A stretch of DNA of 64,000 nucleotides from DASSKK01 sp035690495 (GTDB lineage Bacteria > Actinomycetota > Actinomycetes > Propionibacteriales > Nocardioidaceae), in NCBI GenBank assembly GCA_035690495.1, contig DASSKK010000095.1:31108-95107 (forward strand). The letters run 5' to 3'. Position 1 is the stretch's first letter, and each line of letters opens with the position of its first letter. The notes beneath the pieces are model-generated. The model had not been told where the DNA came from. It saw only the letters and a program-made list of their open reading frames with translations, and did not search any database. Below, piece after piece: positions 1 through 8,909 of this stretch. The position numbers and the translations under genes are program-made.

Positions 1-983
1 AGTCGGTCGACCCGTTCCGGCAGGCGCAGCTGTCCACCATGGCCTACCTGGGCATCGCGATCGGCGGGCTGACCGTGCTCACCGGGCTGAACGGCCAGCT
101 GTCGCTGGGCCACGGCGCGCTGATGGCGATCGGCGCCTACACGACCGCCGTGATGATGCACGACCCGACGTCGCCGAGGCCGCTGCTGCTCACCATCCTC
201 GTCTCGATCCTGGTCACGCTCGCCGTCGGCGCCGTGGTCGGGGTGGCCGCGGCCCGGCTGCACGGCCCGTACATCGCAGGCGCGACGCTGGCGCTCGCGG
301 TCGCCGTCCCGGGCATCGCGTCGTTCTTCGACAAGGCGCTCGGCGGCGAGCAGGGCATGACCGTGACCACCCCGGCGCCGCCGACCTGGCTCGACAACGG
401 CTTCTACTTCCTCACCGCGCACGACCTGACCGCGACCAGCTACATCGCCTACCTGGGCTGGGTGGCGCTGCTGATCGCGTTCGTGCTGCTGGCGAACCTC
501 TCCACGGCCCGGGTCGGCCGCAACTGGCGGGCGGTGCGCGACGACGACGTCGCCGCGGAGATCGCCGGCATCCCCGTCGGGCGGACCCGGGTCGTCGCGT
601 TCGTGGTCAGCGCCGGCTGCGCGGGGCTGGCCGGCAGCCTGATGGCGATGGTGGTGCGGCTGGCCGCCCCCAGCGGGTTCACGCTCACCCTGTCCCTGTC
701 GCTGCTGACCGCGATCGTGCTCGGCGGGCTGGGCAGCCTGTTCGGGGCGGTGCTCGGAGCCGCGCTGCTCACGTTCCTTCCTCAGGCCATCACAGGCGTC
801 GGGACCGGGTTCGGGCTCTCCGACGTCCAGTCCGCCGAGCTCGCTCCGTTCGTGTACGGCGTACTGCTGGTACTGATCATGCTGCTCGCCCCGGCCGGGC
901 TGGTCGGCGAGACCCGCAATCTCCTCAGGCGCCGACGCCGAGGCCCGACCCCGGGCTCGACATCCATCCGTTCGCTGACATAA
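1..983 (+). CDS. livM: Branched-chain amino-acid-type ABC transporter permease LivM (5' end outside window)
   Basis: Inner-membrane permease of a LivFGHMK-type importer. The open frame runs in from the window edge (first full codon at base 3), so the ATG at 39 is internal and about 326 residues are visible. The sequence is mostly hydrophobic helices and keeps the LivM N-terminal pattern TGLNGQLSLGHGALMAIGAY. It also has the cytoplasmic coupling loop (GRNWRAVRDDDVAAEIAGIP) that docks the ATPase. The solute-binding gene follows 24 bases downstream on the same strand; LivH and the ATPases would lie upstream, outside the window. The substrate is not provable: this family also takes up amides, urea and aromatic acids. 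Confidence 0.9.
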   Translation, partial: SVDPFRQAQLSTMAYLGIAIGGLTVLTGLNGQLSLGHGALMAIGAYTTAVMMHDPTSPRPLLLTILVSILVTLAVGAVVGVAAARLHGPYIAGATLALAVAVPGIASFFDKALGGEQGMTVTTPAPPTWLDNGFYFLTAHDLTATSYIAYLGWVALLIAFVLLANLSTARVGRNWRAVRDDDVAAEIAGIPVGRTRVVAFVVSAGCAGLAGSLMAMVVRLAAPSGFTLTLSLSLLTAIVLGGLGSLFGAVLGAALLTFLPQAITGVGTGFGLSDVQSAELAPFVYGVLLVLIMLLAPAGLVGETRNLLRRRRRGPTPGSTSIRSLT

Positions 984-1007
984 CCCCACCCAAATGGAGG
1001 CAACCTC

Positions 1008-2393
1008 ATGAGGATCACCAGACGTCCCGGCCGGACGTGGGCTCGGCGGGCGCTCGTCGCCACCAGCGTGCTGACGGCTTCCGCCGTGCTCGCCGCCTGC
1101 GGCGCGGGCGGCAGACCGTCGGACCAGAGCACCAACGGCTCCGGCGGCGCCAAGAGCAGCGCTCCGACCGCCTCGGACGTCGGGATCACCAAGGACACCG
1201 TCACCATCGGCGGCACGTTCCCGCTCACCGGCGTTGCCGCTCCCGGCTACAGCGAGATCCCGACCGGGACGAAGGCGTACTTCGCCTACGTGAACGCCCA
1301 CGGCGGGGTGAACGGACGCAAGATCAAGTACATCGTCAAGGACGACGGCTACGACCCGACCAAGACCAGCCAGGTCACCAACGAGCTCGTCCTGCAGGAC
1401 AAGGTCTTCGCGATGCTCGGCGCGCTCGGCACCCCGACCCACACGGCGGTCGTCGGCTACCTGAACAGCCAGAAAGTGCCCGACCTCGCGGTGTCCTCCG
1501 GCTCGATCACCTGGGGCGACGACCCGTCCACCTACCCCTACACGTTCGGCTGGCAGCCGGACTACGAGATCGAGGGCAAGATCATCGGCAAGTACATCGC
1601 GCAGAACATGCCGAAGGCGAAGGTCGGGCTGTTCCTGCAGGACGACGACTTCGGCCGGGACGGCGAGAAGGGGCTGCGCCAGTACATCGACAAGCAGATC
1701 GTCAAGGTGACCCGCTATACCTCCGGGAACACCGACGTGGGGCCGCAGATCGCGGCGCTGAAGGCTTCCGGCGCCGACCTCGTGGTCGGGTTCACCGTGC
1801 CGGCGTACACCGCTCTCTCCCAGCTGGTCTCGCTGAAGGTGGGCTTCAAGCCGACCTGGTTCTACTCCAACGTCGGCTCCGACCCGACGCTGGTCGGCTC
1901 GCTGCTCGCCGAGTTCTCCAAGGGCGCGGTCAAGGAGGCCAGCCCGCTCGACGGCGTCTACAGCACCCAGTACATCACCGGCGTCGACGACCCGTCCGAC
2001 CCGTGGATCCAGCTGTGGACCAAGGTCTGGAAGAAGTACGGCGGCAAGGGAGACCTGACCAACTACGAGGTCTACGGGATGTGCGAGGCGTACTTCTTCG
2101 TGCAGGCGCTTCAGGCCGCAGGAACCAACCCGACCAGGGACGGCATCGTCGCGGCGGTCGAGAAGCAGGGCGGCGACTTCACCGGGCCGCCGCTGGCGCC
2201 GTACCGCTACTCCTCCGATAGCCACCTGGGCATCGGCGGGATGCAGGTCGTGCAGCTCGAGGGCGGCAAGACCAAGGAGCTCACCCCGGTCGAGGTGTCC
2301 GACCTCGGCAAGGCGCCGATCACCGAGGACTCCTCGCAGGCCAGCGACGGGCCACCGGCGAGCGGCATCCCGGACATCCAGCCCGCCGGCTAG
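1008..2393 (+). CDS. livK: Branched-chain amino-acid-type ABC transporter substrate-binding lipoprotein
   Basis: Periplasmic-binding-fold (LivK, type I) lipoprotein that delivers substrate to the LivM-type permease encoded just upstream. The ATG at 1008 follows an AATGGAGGC ribosome site. Residues 1-30 form a lipoprotein signal (arginine-rich, then a hydrophobic stretch) ending in the lipobox LAAC with Cys31. The mature part starts with ITKDTVTIGGTFPLTG, typical of this family, and has the usual length (461 aa). Ligand is unknown. A tandem pair of 22-bp repeats begins four bases after its stop codon. Confidence 0.9.
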   Translation: MRITRRPGRTWARRALVATSVLTASAVLAACGAGGRPSDQSTNGSGGAKSSAPTASDVGITKDTVTIGGTFPLTGVAAPGYSEIPTGTKAYFAYVNAHGGVNGRKIKYIVKDDGYDPTKTSQVTNELVLQDKVFAMLGALGTPTHTAVVGYLNSQKVPDLAVSSGSITWGDDPSTYPYTFGWQPDYEIEGKIIGKYIAQNMPKAKVGLFLQDDDFGRDGEKGLRQYIDKQIVKVTRYTSGNTDVGPQIAALKASGADLVVGFTVPAYTALSQLVSLKVGFKPTWFYSNVGSDPTLVGSLLAEFSKGAVKEASPLDGVYSTQYITGVDDPSDPWIQLWTKVWKKYGGKGDLTNYEVYGMCEAYFFVQALQAAGTNPTRDGIVAAVEKQGGDFTGPPLAPYRYSSDSHLGIGGMQVVQLEGGKTKELTPVEVSDLGKAPITEDSSQASDGPPASGIPDIQPAG

Positions 2394-2397
2394 CCGC

Positions 2398-2441
2398 CGA
2401 CCCGCGGGTAATGCGGTGCCGACCCGCGGGTAATGCGGTGC
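2398..2441 (+). repeat. 22-bp tandem repeat array, locus 1 (2 identical units)
   Basis: Two identical 22-bp units (2398-2419 and 2420-2441). Each begins CGACCCGCG, has seven variable bases, then CGGTGC. A degenerate third start (CGATCACGCG) follows. The array begins four bases after the livK stop. Related arrays occur at 43072, 44104 and, on the other strand, 45254-45197. Confidence 0.85.
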
Positions 2442-2471
2442 CGATCACGCGGCGGCGACCTGGCGTACGTT

Positions 2472-3968
2472 GTGGCTGTGCCACGTCCCGCCGCCCATTA
2501 CTCGAGCCTGTCATTCACGGCCACGTCCGAGTCGGTGGGGCCGCTCGACTCCGATCTCGAGCGACCCCGACTCTCCGACCTGGGCAAGCTGTTCAGGCGG
2601 GGCGTCCGCGGTGTGGTCTCCGCCGCGCGGGCGGCCGATCGGGTGACCCTGGGCGCGCTGCTGCGTGACCATCTCGGTGCAGTCGTCGACGAGCTCGAGG
2701 TGGTCGAGGAGTCGTGGCCGGGCTATGACCACGTCAACGTGCAGGCCGGACTGGACGCGTGGCTCGCCGAGCCGGGCAGGGATCATCGCCTGGTGGGCGT
2801 GGTGAACTTCCGGCACCACGAGTTCGGGCTCACCGAGCTGCTGCGCGCAACCGGTGTGCACTCTATGCACTTGCCCAGCGCCGGCAACGTCTCCCGGCTG
2901 CCGCTCCCCAGCGGACCGGGCGGTGAAACGAAGCCGTGCGTGCGTTGTGGCCTCTACCTCGTCGAGTACGGCGACCAGCGAGTGGCGTTGCTGCTGCGTG
3001 GTGCCGAGCCGGACATGGGCAACACCCACGTGATGCTGCAGGTGGTTGCCGGTCAGCCGGCCGAGGCGGCGCGGGCGGCCACGGACATCCGCGAGCTCGC
3101 GTTGGTACACAACGTCTACCGCGGTCAGCTGGTCTCCTTCGGGGGACAGATGTTCGGGGAGAGGGAGACGGTGCTGAGCTTTCTCCCGCGTCCGAACCTG
3201 ACGGCCGCCGACGTGATACTGCCGTCGGACACACTCGCTGCCGTCGAACGCCAGGTGATCGGTGTCGCCGAGCACCGGCAGCGGCTGCTCGACGCAGGAC
3301 AGCACCTCAAACGTGGTCTGCTGCTGTACGGGCCTCCAGGCGTGGGCAAGACCCACACCGTGCGCTACCTGGCGAGCAGGCTGACCGGGACCACGATCGT
3401 CGAGCTCAGCGGCGACTCGCTGGCTCTCATCGAGCAGGCCTGCTCGATCGCCCGGACTTTGCAGCCCTCGATGGTCGTGGTCGAGGACGTCGACCTGATC
3501 GCCGAGGACCGGGGCAGGTATCCCGGCCAGCACCCTCTGCTGTTCCAGCTGCTCAACCAGATGGACGGGCTGGCGGAGGACGCCGATGTGGTCTTCTTGC
3601 TGACGACCAACCGTGCCGACCTGCTGGAGCCGGCGCTGGCCTCCAGGCCCGGCCGGGTCGACCAGGCCGTCGAGATCCAACTGCCGTCCGCCGACGCGCG
3701 CCGTCGCCTGTTCGCCCTCTATCGCGGCGCGCTGGATGTCGACGAGTCGAGACTCGATGGTGTCATCGACCGGACCGACGGGGTGACGGCATCCTTCCTG
3801 AAGGAGCTGTTGCGACGCGCCGCCGTCATCGCTGCGTCGGATCGCACCCGATCGGACGGAGCCCCCATCCGTATCTCCGCCGGCCAGCTCGAAGCGGCGC
3901 TCGATGAGCTGCTGGACACCCGCAACTCGATGACGCGGGTGCTGCTAGGTGGTCGGAACGACGACTGA
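2472..3968 (+). CDS. AAA-family ATPase with unrecognised N-terminal half
   Basis: A 498-residue ATPase if the GTG at 2472 is the start. GTG 2478 is an alternative; the ATG-like start at 2433 would lie inside the preceding repeat array and is unlikely. The C-terminal half is a classic AAA module: Walker A GPPGVGKT near residue 287, Walker B MVVVEDVD near residue 335, and an arginine-finger region SRPGRVDQ. The layout resembles the FtsH/proteasomal-ATPase superfamily, but there are no membrane segments or zinc site. The first ~250 residues match no domain I recognise. It stands alone between livK and a small secreted protein, so context gives no function. A remodelling or unfolding role is a family-level inference only. 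Confidence 0.8.
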   Translation: MAVPRPAAHYSSLSFTATSESVGPLDSDLERPRLSDLGKLFRRGVRGVVSAARAADRVTLGALLRDHLGAVVDELEVVEESWPGYDHVNVQAGLDAWLAEPGRDHRLVGVVNFRHHEFGLTELLRATGVHSMHLPSAGNVSRLPLPSGPGGETKPCVRCGLYLVEYGDQRVALLLRGAEPDMGNTHVMLQVVAGQPAEAARAATDIRELALVHNVYRGQLVSFGGQMFGERETVLSFLPRPNLTAADVILPSDTLAAVERQVIGVAEHRQRLLDAGQHLKRGLLLYGPPGVGKTHTVRYLASRLTGTTIVELSGDSLALIEQACSIARTLQPSMVVVEDVDLIAEDRGRYPGQHPLLFQLLNQMDGLAEDADVVFLLTTNRADLLEPALASRPGRVDQAVEIQLPSADARRRLFALYRGALDVDESRLDGVIDRTDGVTASFLKELLRRAAVIAASDRTRSDGAPIRISAGQLEAALDELLDTRNSMTRVLLGGRNDD

Positions 3969-4112
3969 GCGACCAGGGTCGGGCCGCTGCGGTGGTTCAC
4001 CGGTCGAGCGCGCCGACTTGCGTGCCTGTGGATGAGCGGATGCGTCCCGCGGCGAGTTCCTGCACGCTCGAGGGGAGTCAGGGGGCAACCCCCTTCCATC
4101 GAAGGAGCAGCC

Positions 4113-4613
4113 ATGCGCAAACCAGCCGCTGCGGCACTCGCCGCGGCAACGATCGCCCTCGCGGGGCCGGCGGCCGCGTACGCCGTCTCCGCGCAGCCGC
4201 ACCGTCCGGCGTACCGGCACGTCGCGATGCCGACCAGCCCTTGCCAGGCAGAGGACTCGCCCGGGCCATGCGTCTGGGACGCCGGTCTGCGCGGCAACGG
4301 GCACGGCGCGTCGTTCTGGCGCGACCGGCGCGACCATGTCCACTTCCTGGACTACCGGCAGGACCGCAGACACGGCTGGCACCCGGCTCGGCGCCGCTGC
4401 CACTACGACGGCCCCCGGCCCGAGCCGCGGGTGTGCGAGTACCCGTTCACGTACTTCGGTGGCTGGCGGCGAGTCAGCTCCGCGATGTCGGATGCCTTGG
4501 CCGAAGGAGACTACGGTGCTGGGACGAGCACGCGGGACTGGACTCGGTGCATAGAGCGCACTGGAGTGCCCAGCTACATCGTGTGCCCGGACGGCTTCCG
4601 GGTCAGAATCTGA
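4113..4613 (+). CDS. Small secreted protein, unknown function
   Basis: A 166-residue protein. The ATG at 4113 is chosen because of the upstream GAAGGAG site and because a signal peptide starts there (MRKPAAAALAAATIALAGPA, likely cleaved after AYA). The mature part has six cysteines, suggesting three disulfides, and is rich in His, Arg and aromatic residues. I recognise no domain. It ends ten bases before the 3' end of convergent typA. Confidence 0.7.
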   Translation: MRKPAAAALAAATIALAGPAAAYAVSAQPHRPAYRHVAMPTSPCQAEDSPGPCVWDAGLRGNGHGASFWRDRRDHVHFLDYRQDRRHGWHPARRRCHYDGPRPEPRVCEYPFTYFGGWRRVSSAMSDALAEGDYGAGTSTRDWTRCIERTGVPSYIVCPDGFRVRI

Positions 4614-4622
4614 GAGTGGTCG

Positions 4623-6488
4623 CTACCGGCGGGCCCGGGCGGCGGTCCGGGCGCGGTCGCCGGCGTCCAGCACGACCTTGCGGATCCGGACCGCGTCCGG
4701 GGTGACCTCGACGCACTCGTCGGTGCGGCAGAACTCCAGGCACTGCTCGAGCGAGAGCCGCTTCGGTGGGATCACCTTCTCGAAGTTGTCCGACGTCGAG
4801 GAACGGACGTTGGTCTGCTTCTTCTCCTTGGTGATGTTCACGTCCATGTCGTCCTCGCGGGAGTTCTCCCCGATGATCATGCCCTCGTAGACCTCGGTGG
4901 CCGGCTCGACGAACAGCACGCCGCGCTCCTGCAGGTTGGTCATCGCGTACGACGTGACCGCGCCGGCCCGGTCGGCGACCAGCGACCCGGAGGCCCGGGA
5001 GCGGATGTCGCCCGCCCATGGCTCGTAGCCCTCGAACACGTGGTGGGCGATGCCGGTGCCGCGGGTGTCGGTGAGGAATTCGGTGCGGAAGCCGATCAGC
5101 CCGCGCGCCGGGACCAGGAACTCCATCCGCACCCAGCCGGTGCCGTGGTTGGTCATCTGCTCCATGCGTCCCTTGCGGACGGCGAGCAGCTGGGTGATCG
5201 TGCCGAGGTACTCCTCCGGCGCGTCCACGGTCAGCCGCTCGACCGGCTCGTGCACCTTTCCGTCGATCTCCCGGGTGACCACCTGCGGCTTGCCGACGGT
5301 CAGCTCGTAGCCCTCCCGACGCATCTGCTCCACGAGGATCGCCAGCGCGAGCTCCCCGCGGCCCTGCACCTCCCAGGCATCCGGTCGGGCGGTCGGCAGC
5401 ACGTTGATCGACACGTTGCCGACCAGCTCGGCGTCGAGCCGGTCCTTGACCAGGCGGGCGGTAACCAGGGTGTTCTTGGTGGGTCCGCGTCCGGCGAGCG
5501 GCGAGGTGTTCGTGCCGATCGTCATCGAGATCGCCGGCTCGTCGACCGTGATCAACGGCAGCGCATGCGGGTTCTCGACGTCCGCGAGCGTCTCCCCGAT
5601 GGTGATGTCGGGGATCCCCGCGATCGCCGCGATGTCGCCGGGCCCGGCGTACTCCCCGGGCTTGCGCTCGAGTGCCTCGGTGACCAGCAGCTCGGTGATC
5701 TTCACGGTGCGCTGCGAGCCGTCCCGGCGCAGCCAGGCGACCTGCTGGCCCTTGCGCAGCTCGCCCTCGTGCACCCTGACCAGGGCGAGCCGGCCGAGAA
5801 ACGGGGAGGCGTCGAGGTTGGTCACGTGCGCCTGCAGCGGCGCGCCCGGGTGGTAGGTCGGGGCGGGAATGGTGTCCACGATCGTGTGGAACAGCGGCCC
5901 CAGGTCGGAGGAGTCGGGCAGGCCGCCGTTCTCCGGCATCTGCGTGGACGCCCGGCCCGCCTTCGCCGAGGCGTAGACCACCGGGAAGTCCAGCGCGTCC
6001 TGGCGGTGGCTGTCGTCGAGCAGGTCGAGGAACAGCTCGTAGGTCTCGTCGACGACCTCGGCGATCCGGGCGTCGGCGCGGTCGACCTTGTTGACCACGA
6101 GTACGACGGGCAGGTCGGCGTTGAGCGCCTTGCGCAGCACGAACCGGGTCTGCGGCAGCGGTCCCTCCGAGGCGTCGACCAGCAGCACGATCCCGTCCAC
6201 CATGGACAGCCCGCGCTCCACCTCGCCCCCGAAGTCGGCGTGCCCGGGCGTGTCGATGATGTTGATGGTCATCTCGCCGTAGCGCACCGCGGTGTTCTTG
6301 GCCAGGATCGTGATGCCCTTCTCCCGCTCCAGGTCGCCGGTATCCATGGCTCGTTCCTGGACGTGAGAGTGCTCGCCGAAGGCGCCGCCCTGCCAGAGCA
6401 TGGCGTCCACCAGCGTGGTCTTGCCGTGGTCGACGTGCGCGACGATCGCGACGTTGCGGAGGTCCGAGCGGTGTGCGAGGGCAGGCAT
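4623..6488 (-). CDS. typA: Ribosome-associated GTPase TypA/BipA
   Basis: Translational GTPase of the EF-G-like TypA/BipA family, which binds ribosomes and is needed under stress and at low temperature. The ATG at 6488 gives 621 residues, the normal length. Visible G motifs are HVDHGKTT (residues 18-25), DTPGHADF and NKVD. The BipA C-terminal domain is present (for example PARGLIGFRTEFLTDTRGTG). An upstream in-frame ATG at 6524 is possible, but the family normally begins at the AHRSDLRNVAIVAHVDHGKT segment. It is monocistronic, convergent with the small secreted gene and divergent from the GPR1/FUN34/YaaH-type gene. Confidence 0.95.
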   Translation of the reverse strand: MPALAHRSDLRNVAIVAHVDHGKTTLVDAMLWQGGAFGEHSHVQERAMDTGDLEREKGITILAKNTAVRYGEMTINIIDTPGHADFGGEVERGLSMVDGIVLLVDASEGPLPQTRFVLRKALNADLPVVLVVNKVDRADARIAEVVDETYELFLDLLDDSHRQDALDFPVVYASAKAGRASTQMPENGGLPDSSDLGPLFHTIVDTIPAPTYHPGAPLQAHVTNLDASPFLGRLALVRVHEGELRKGQQVAWLRRDGSQRTVKITELLVTEALERKPGEYAGPGDIAAIAGIPDITIGETLADVENPHALPLITVDEPAISMTIGTNTSPLAGRGPTKNTLVTARLVKDRLDAELVGNVSINVLPTARPDAWEVQGRGELALAILVEQMRREGYELTVGKPQVVTREIDGKVHEPVERLTVDAPEEYLGTITQLLAVRKGRMEQMTNHGTGWVRMEFLVPARGLIGFRTEFLTDTRGTGIAHHVFEGYEPWAGDIRSRASGSLVADRAGAVTSYAMTNLQERGVLFVEPATEVYEGMIIGENSREDDMDVNITKEKKQTNVRSSTSDNFEKVIPPKRLSLEQCLEFCRTDECVEVTPDAVRIRKVVLDAGDRARTAARARR

Positions 6489-6705
6489 GCGGTGGCGTCG
6501 TCGCTTTCGGTTGTGGGGCGTCATCGCGTTCGGTGTCGGCCGCGGTGGCGTCGCAGCCGCGGCGGATGACGTGGCGCGGGGCTGTGTGAGCAGTCTATCG
6601 TCCGTGAGCCGATCGCCATGTCGGACCGGCATCGCGGCAGATTGTTACGTTCGGCTCGGCCCTGACGGGTGACAAGCCAATGCGGTTGGGTGTAGACACT
6701 ATGCG

Positions 6706-6722
6706 CGATGTATCGCACATCG
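6706..6722. promoter_or_regulatory. Short inverted repeat upstream of the GPR1/YaaH-type gene
   Basis: CGATGT and ACATCG form a perfect 6-bp inverted repeat separated by ATCGC, about 22 bases before the ATG at 6745. A -10-like TAGACACTAT lies at 6693-6702, so the repeat would fall at the start of the transcript. It could be an operator or a small 5' hairpin. The rest of the 256-base divergent region (6489-6744) shows nothing else I can name. Confidence 0.3.
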
Positions 6723-6744
6723 AGGCATTTTGAAGGAGTTGCAG

Positions 6745-7329
6745 ATGGTTGATTTCCAGACCTCGGCATTCGCCCCCGTCGTACTCGGGTTCTTCGGACT
6801 GGGCTGCGGATATCTGATCTGGGGTCCGCAGGAGCTGTTCGGCTTCCCGGCACGCGACGAACCGGTCGACCGTGCGGTCGGCGTGTGGGGGATCTGGATG
6901 CCGGGTTTCTGCCAGCTGCTCACCGGCACCTACATCTTCATCGGGATGACCTGGTTCCAGGTCTTCGACGATCCGGCGCTATACATGGCCGCAGTGGCGT
7001 TCAGCGCATACGGCATCCACTGGTTCGCCCTGGGGTGGAACCGCTATCGGGGCAATGACGGTCGGCCGAACGCGGGCATGTCGGTGGCGTTCACGATCCT
7101 CTCCGCGCTAGGAGCATGGGTGTTCTTCGCGGTCGGAGGCTGGACGGTAGGCATCTTGTTCATCGGGCTGTCCTTCGTCTACATCAGCGACTTCGTGAAC
7201 AGCATCAGAATCCCGTGGGGCCTGAAGTTCCACGGAGCTGCACACCTGGCCACCGGCATCTGGCTGATGTACCTGACGTTCGGCACCACGCTGAACATCG
7301 CGCTCGGCTACCACCTGAAGGCTGGCTGA
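6745..7329 (+). CDS. GPR1/FUN34/YaaH-family membrane protein (acetate/succinate transporter-like)
   Basis: A 194-residue membrane protein with about six hydrophobic helices. The ATG at 6745 is preferred to 6730 because GAAGGAG sits just upstream. The middle segment, GVWGIWMPGFCQLLTGTYIF then AFSAYGIHWFALG, matches the GPR1/FUN34/YaaH pattern, whose known members are acetate or succinate channels and transporters. The family's N-terminal NPxPLGL motif is replaced by FAPVVLGF, so the substrate may differ. It is a single gene with its own promoter region. Confidence 0.7.
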   Translation: MVDFQTSAFAPVVLGFFGLGCGYLIWGPQELFGFPARDEPVDRAVGVWGIWMPGFCQLLTGTYIFIGMTWFQVFDDPALYMAAVAFSAYGIHWFALGWNRYRGNDGRPNAGMSVAFTILSALGAWVFFAVGGWTVGILFIGLSFVYISDFVNSIRIPWGLKFHGAAHLATGIWLMYLTFGTTLNIALGYHLKAG

Positions 7330-7426
7330 CAGCAACCGTGCACGAGGCCGCGCGTCCCCATGGGCGTGCGGTCTCGTCGCGTCGCGGGGCCTGGCTTTTG
7401 TCGGCGCGAGGGGATAGGCAGGAGGC

Positions 7427-8827
7427 GTGAACCGCTGTCTGTTCGTCCCGCCGTACCTCCTCGAGCGGATCGCCGCGACCCACCCCGACCCGGACACTGC
7501 CAGGTGGGCACGCGAGACGCTCGCCCTCGACGAGCGGTTCCGCGCCGCCCGGTCTGCGGCACGGCCCGCCGTTCCTCCCGACCGAACGCAGCCTGCCCCC
7601 GCGCCCGCCGGGGCCCACTTCTCCGTGTACACCGCCGATCACGGCTCGACGCTGCCGGGCACTCTGGTGCGCGCGCAGGGCGCCGCGGTGTCCGGGGATG
7701 CCGAGGTCGACGAGGCGTACGTCGGGGTGGCCGACGCGCTGGCGATGTACGACGAGGTCTACGGCCGCACGTCGTACGACGACAAGGGCGCGCCGGTCGT
7801 CTCGACCGTGCACTACGAGAAGGGCTACGACAACGCGTTCTGGGACGGCAGCCAGCTGGTGTTCGGCGACGGTGACGGCACCAGCTTCCACCGGTTCACC
7901 AGCCCGATCGACGTGGTCGGCCACGAGCTCACCCATGCGGTGACCCAGTTCACCGCTGGCCTGACCTACGCCGACCAGCCTGGTGCGCTGAACGAGTCGA
8001 TCTCGGATGCGTTCGGGTCGTGCCTCAAGCAACGCGTGCTGCAGCAGACCGTCGACCAGGCCGACTGGCTGATCGGCGAGGGCATCTTCACCGCGTCCGT
8101 GCAGGGCAAGGCGCTGCGGTCGATGTCGGCGCCAGGCACTGCGTACGACGATCCGACGCTCGGCAAGGACCCGCAGGTCGCCACGATGGCCGACTACGTG
8201 CACACGAAGGCCGACAACGGCGGCGTGCACACCAACTCGGGGATCCCGAACCGCGCGTTCTACCTCGCCGCGACCGGCATCGGCGGCCACTCGTGGGACG
8301 GCGCAGGCAAGATCTGGTACGCCGCCCTCACCTCCGGTCTCGGCGCGTCCACCGACTTCGCCGGCTTCGCCGCCGCGACCGTGACGGCCGGGCAGGCGGT
8401 CTCGCCGGACGCGGCAGCCGCGGTGACCTCGGCGTGGCGGCAGGTGGGCGTCCTCGACGGCGCGGCACAGGACGGCTCGACTGGCGGCTCGGCCGGCGCG
8501 GACGCCGCGGGCTGGACGAATCTGCCGGTCGGGCCCGGGATCGTCGCGGTGACCCGCTCGGGCGGGTTCGCCGGGATGGAGACCTCCGGCGAGGTCCACC
8601 TGGATCCGCACCCTCTCGATCCCCCGGACCGGCACCTCGAGCCGCGAGAGGCCGAGATCCGCAGGCTGGTCTCGCGCATCGACCTCGCCACGCTGCAGGC
8701 GGGTGCCAGGTCGCCGGAGCCGGACCGGTTCGTCTATGCGTTCTCGATGCACGGCCGCTCCGCCGTCGTCGGCGAGCGCGACCTCACCCCGGAGCTGGCC
8801 CGGCTCGCCGAGCTCCTCCTGGGCTGA
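7427..8827 (+). CDS. Protealysin-like M4 metalloprotease fused to an emfourin-like inhibitor domain
   Basis: Zinc protease of the thermolysin (M4) family, protealysin branch. GTG at 7427 follows AGGAGG. The short propeptide begins NRCLFVPPYLLERIA, the protealysin-type PPYLL motif; there is no secretion signal. The zinc site is HELTH (166-170) with Glu in GALNESISDAFG (about 190). The catalytic His is in HTNSGIPNRAF (about 268). After the normal M4 end, residues ~360-466 form an extra domain (IVAVTRSGGFAGMETSGEV...) resembling emfourin, the protein inhibitor usually encoded by a separate gene next to protealysin. Here protease and putative inhibitor are one 466-residue chain. Confidence 0.85.
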   Translation: MNRCLFVPPYLLERIAATHPDPDTARWARETLALDERFRAARSAARPAVPPDRTQPAPAPAGAHFSVYTADHGSTLPGTLVRAQGAAVSGDAEVDEAYVGVADALAMYDEVYGRTSYDDKGAPVVSTVHYEKGYDNAFWDGSQLVFGDGDGTSFHRFTSPIDVVGHELTHAVTQFTAGLTYADQPGALNESISDAFGSCLKQRVLQQTVDQADWLIGEGIFTASVQGKALRSMSAPGTAYDDPTLGKDPQVATMADYVHTKADNGGVHTNSGIPNRAFYLAATGIGGHSWDGAGKIWYAALTSGLGASTDFAGFAAATVTAGQAVSPDAAAAVTSAWRQVGVLDGAAQDGSTGGSAGADAAGWTNLPVGPGIVAVTRSGGFAGMETSGEVHLDPHPLDPPDRHLEPREAEIRRLVSRIDLATLQAGARSPEPDRFVYAFSMHGRSAVVGERDLTPELARLAELLLG

Positions 8828-8909
8828 CCCCGACACCCCACGACGACACAGGAGACTCTCAGTCACTGGGTGGCTGAACATCTCCCTTGTCGCCGTTGGG
8901 GCTCCGCGG

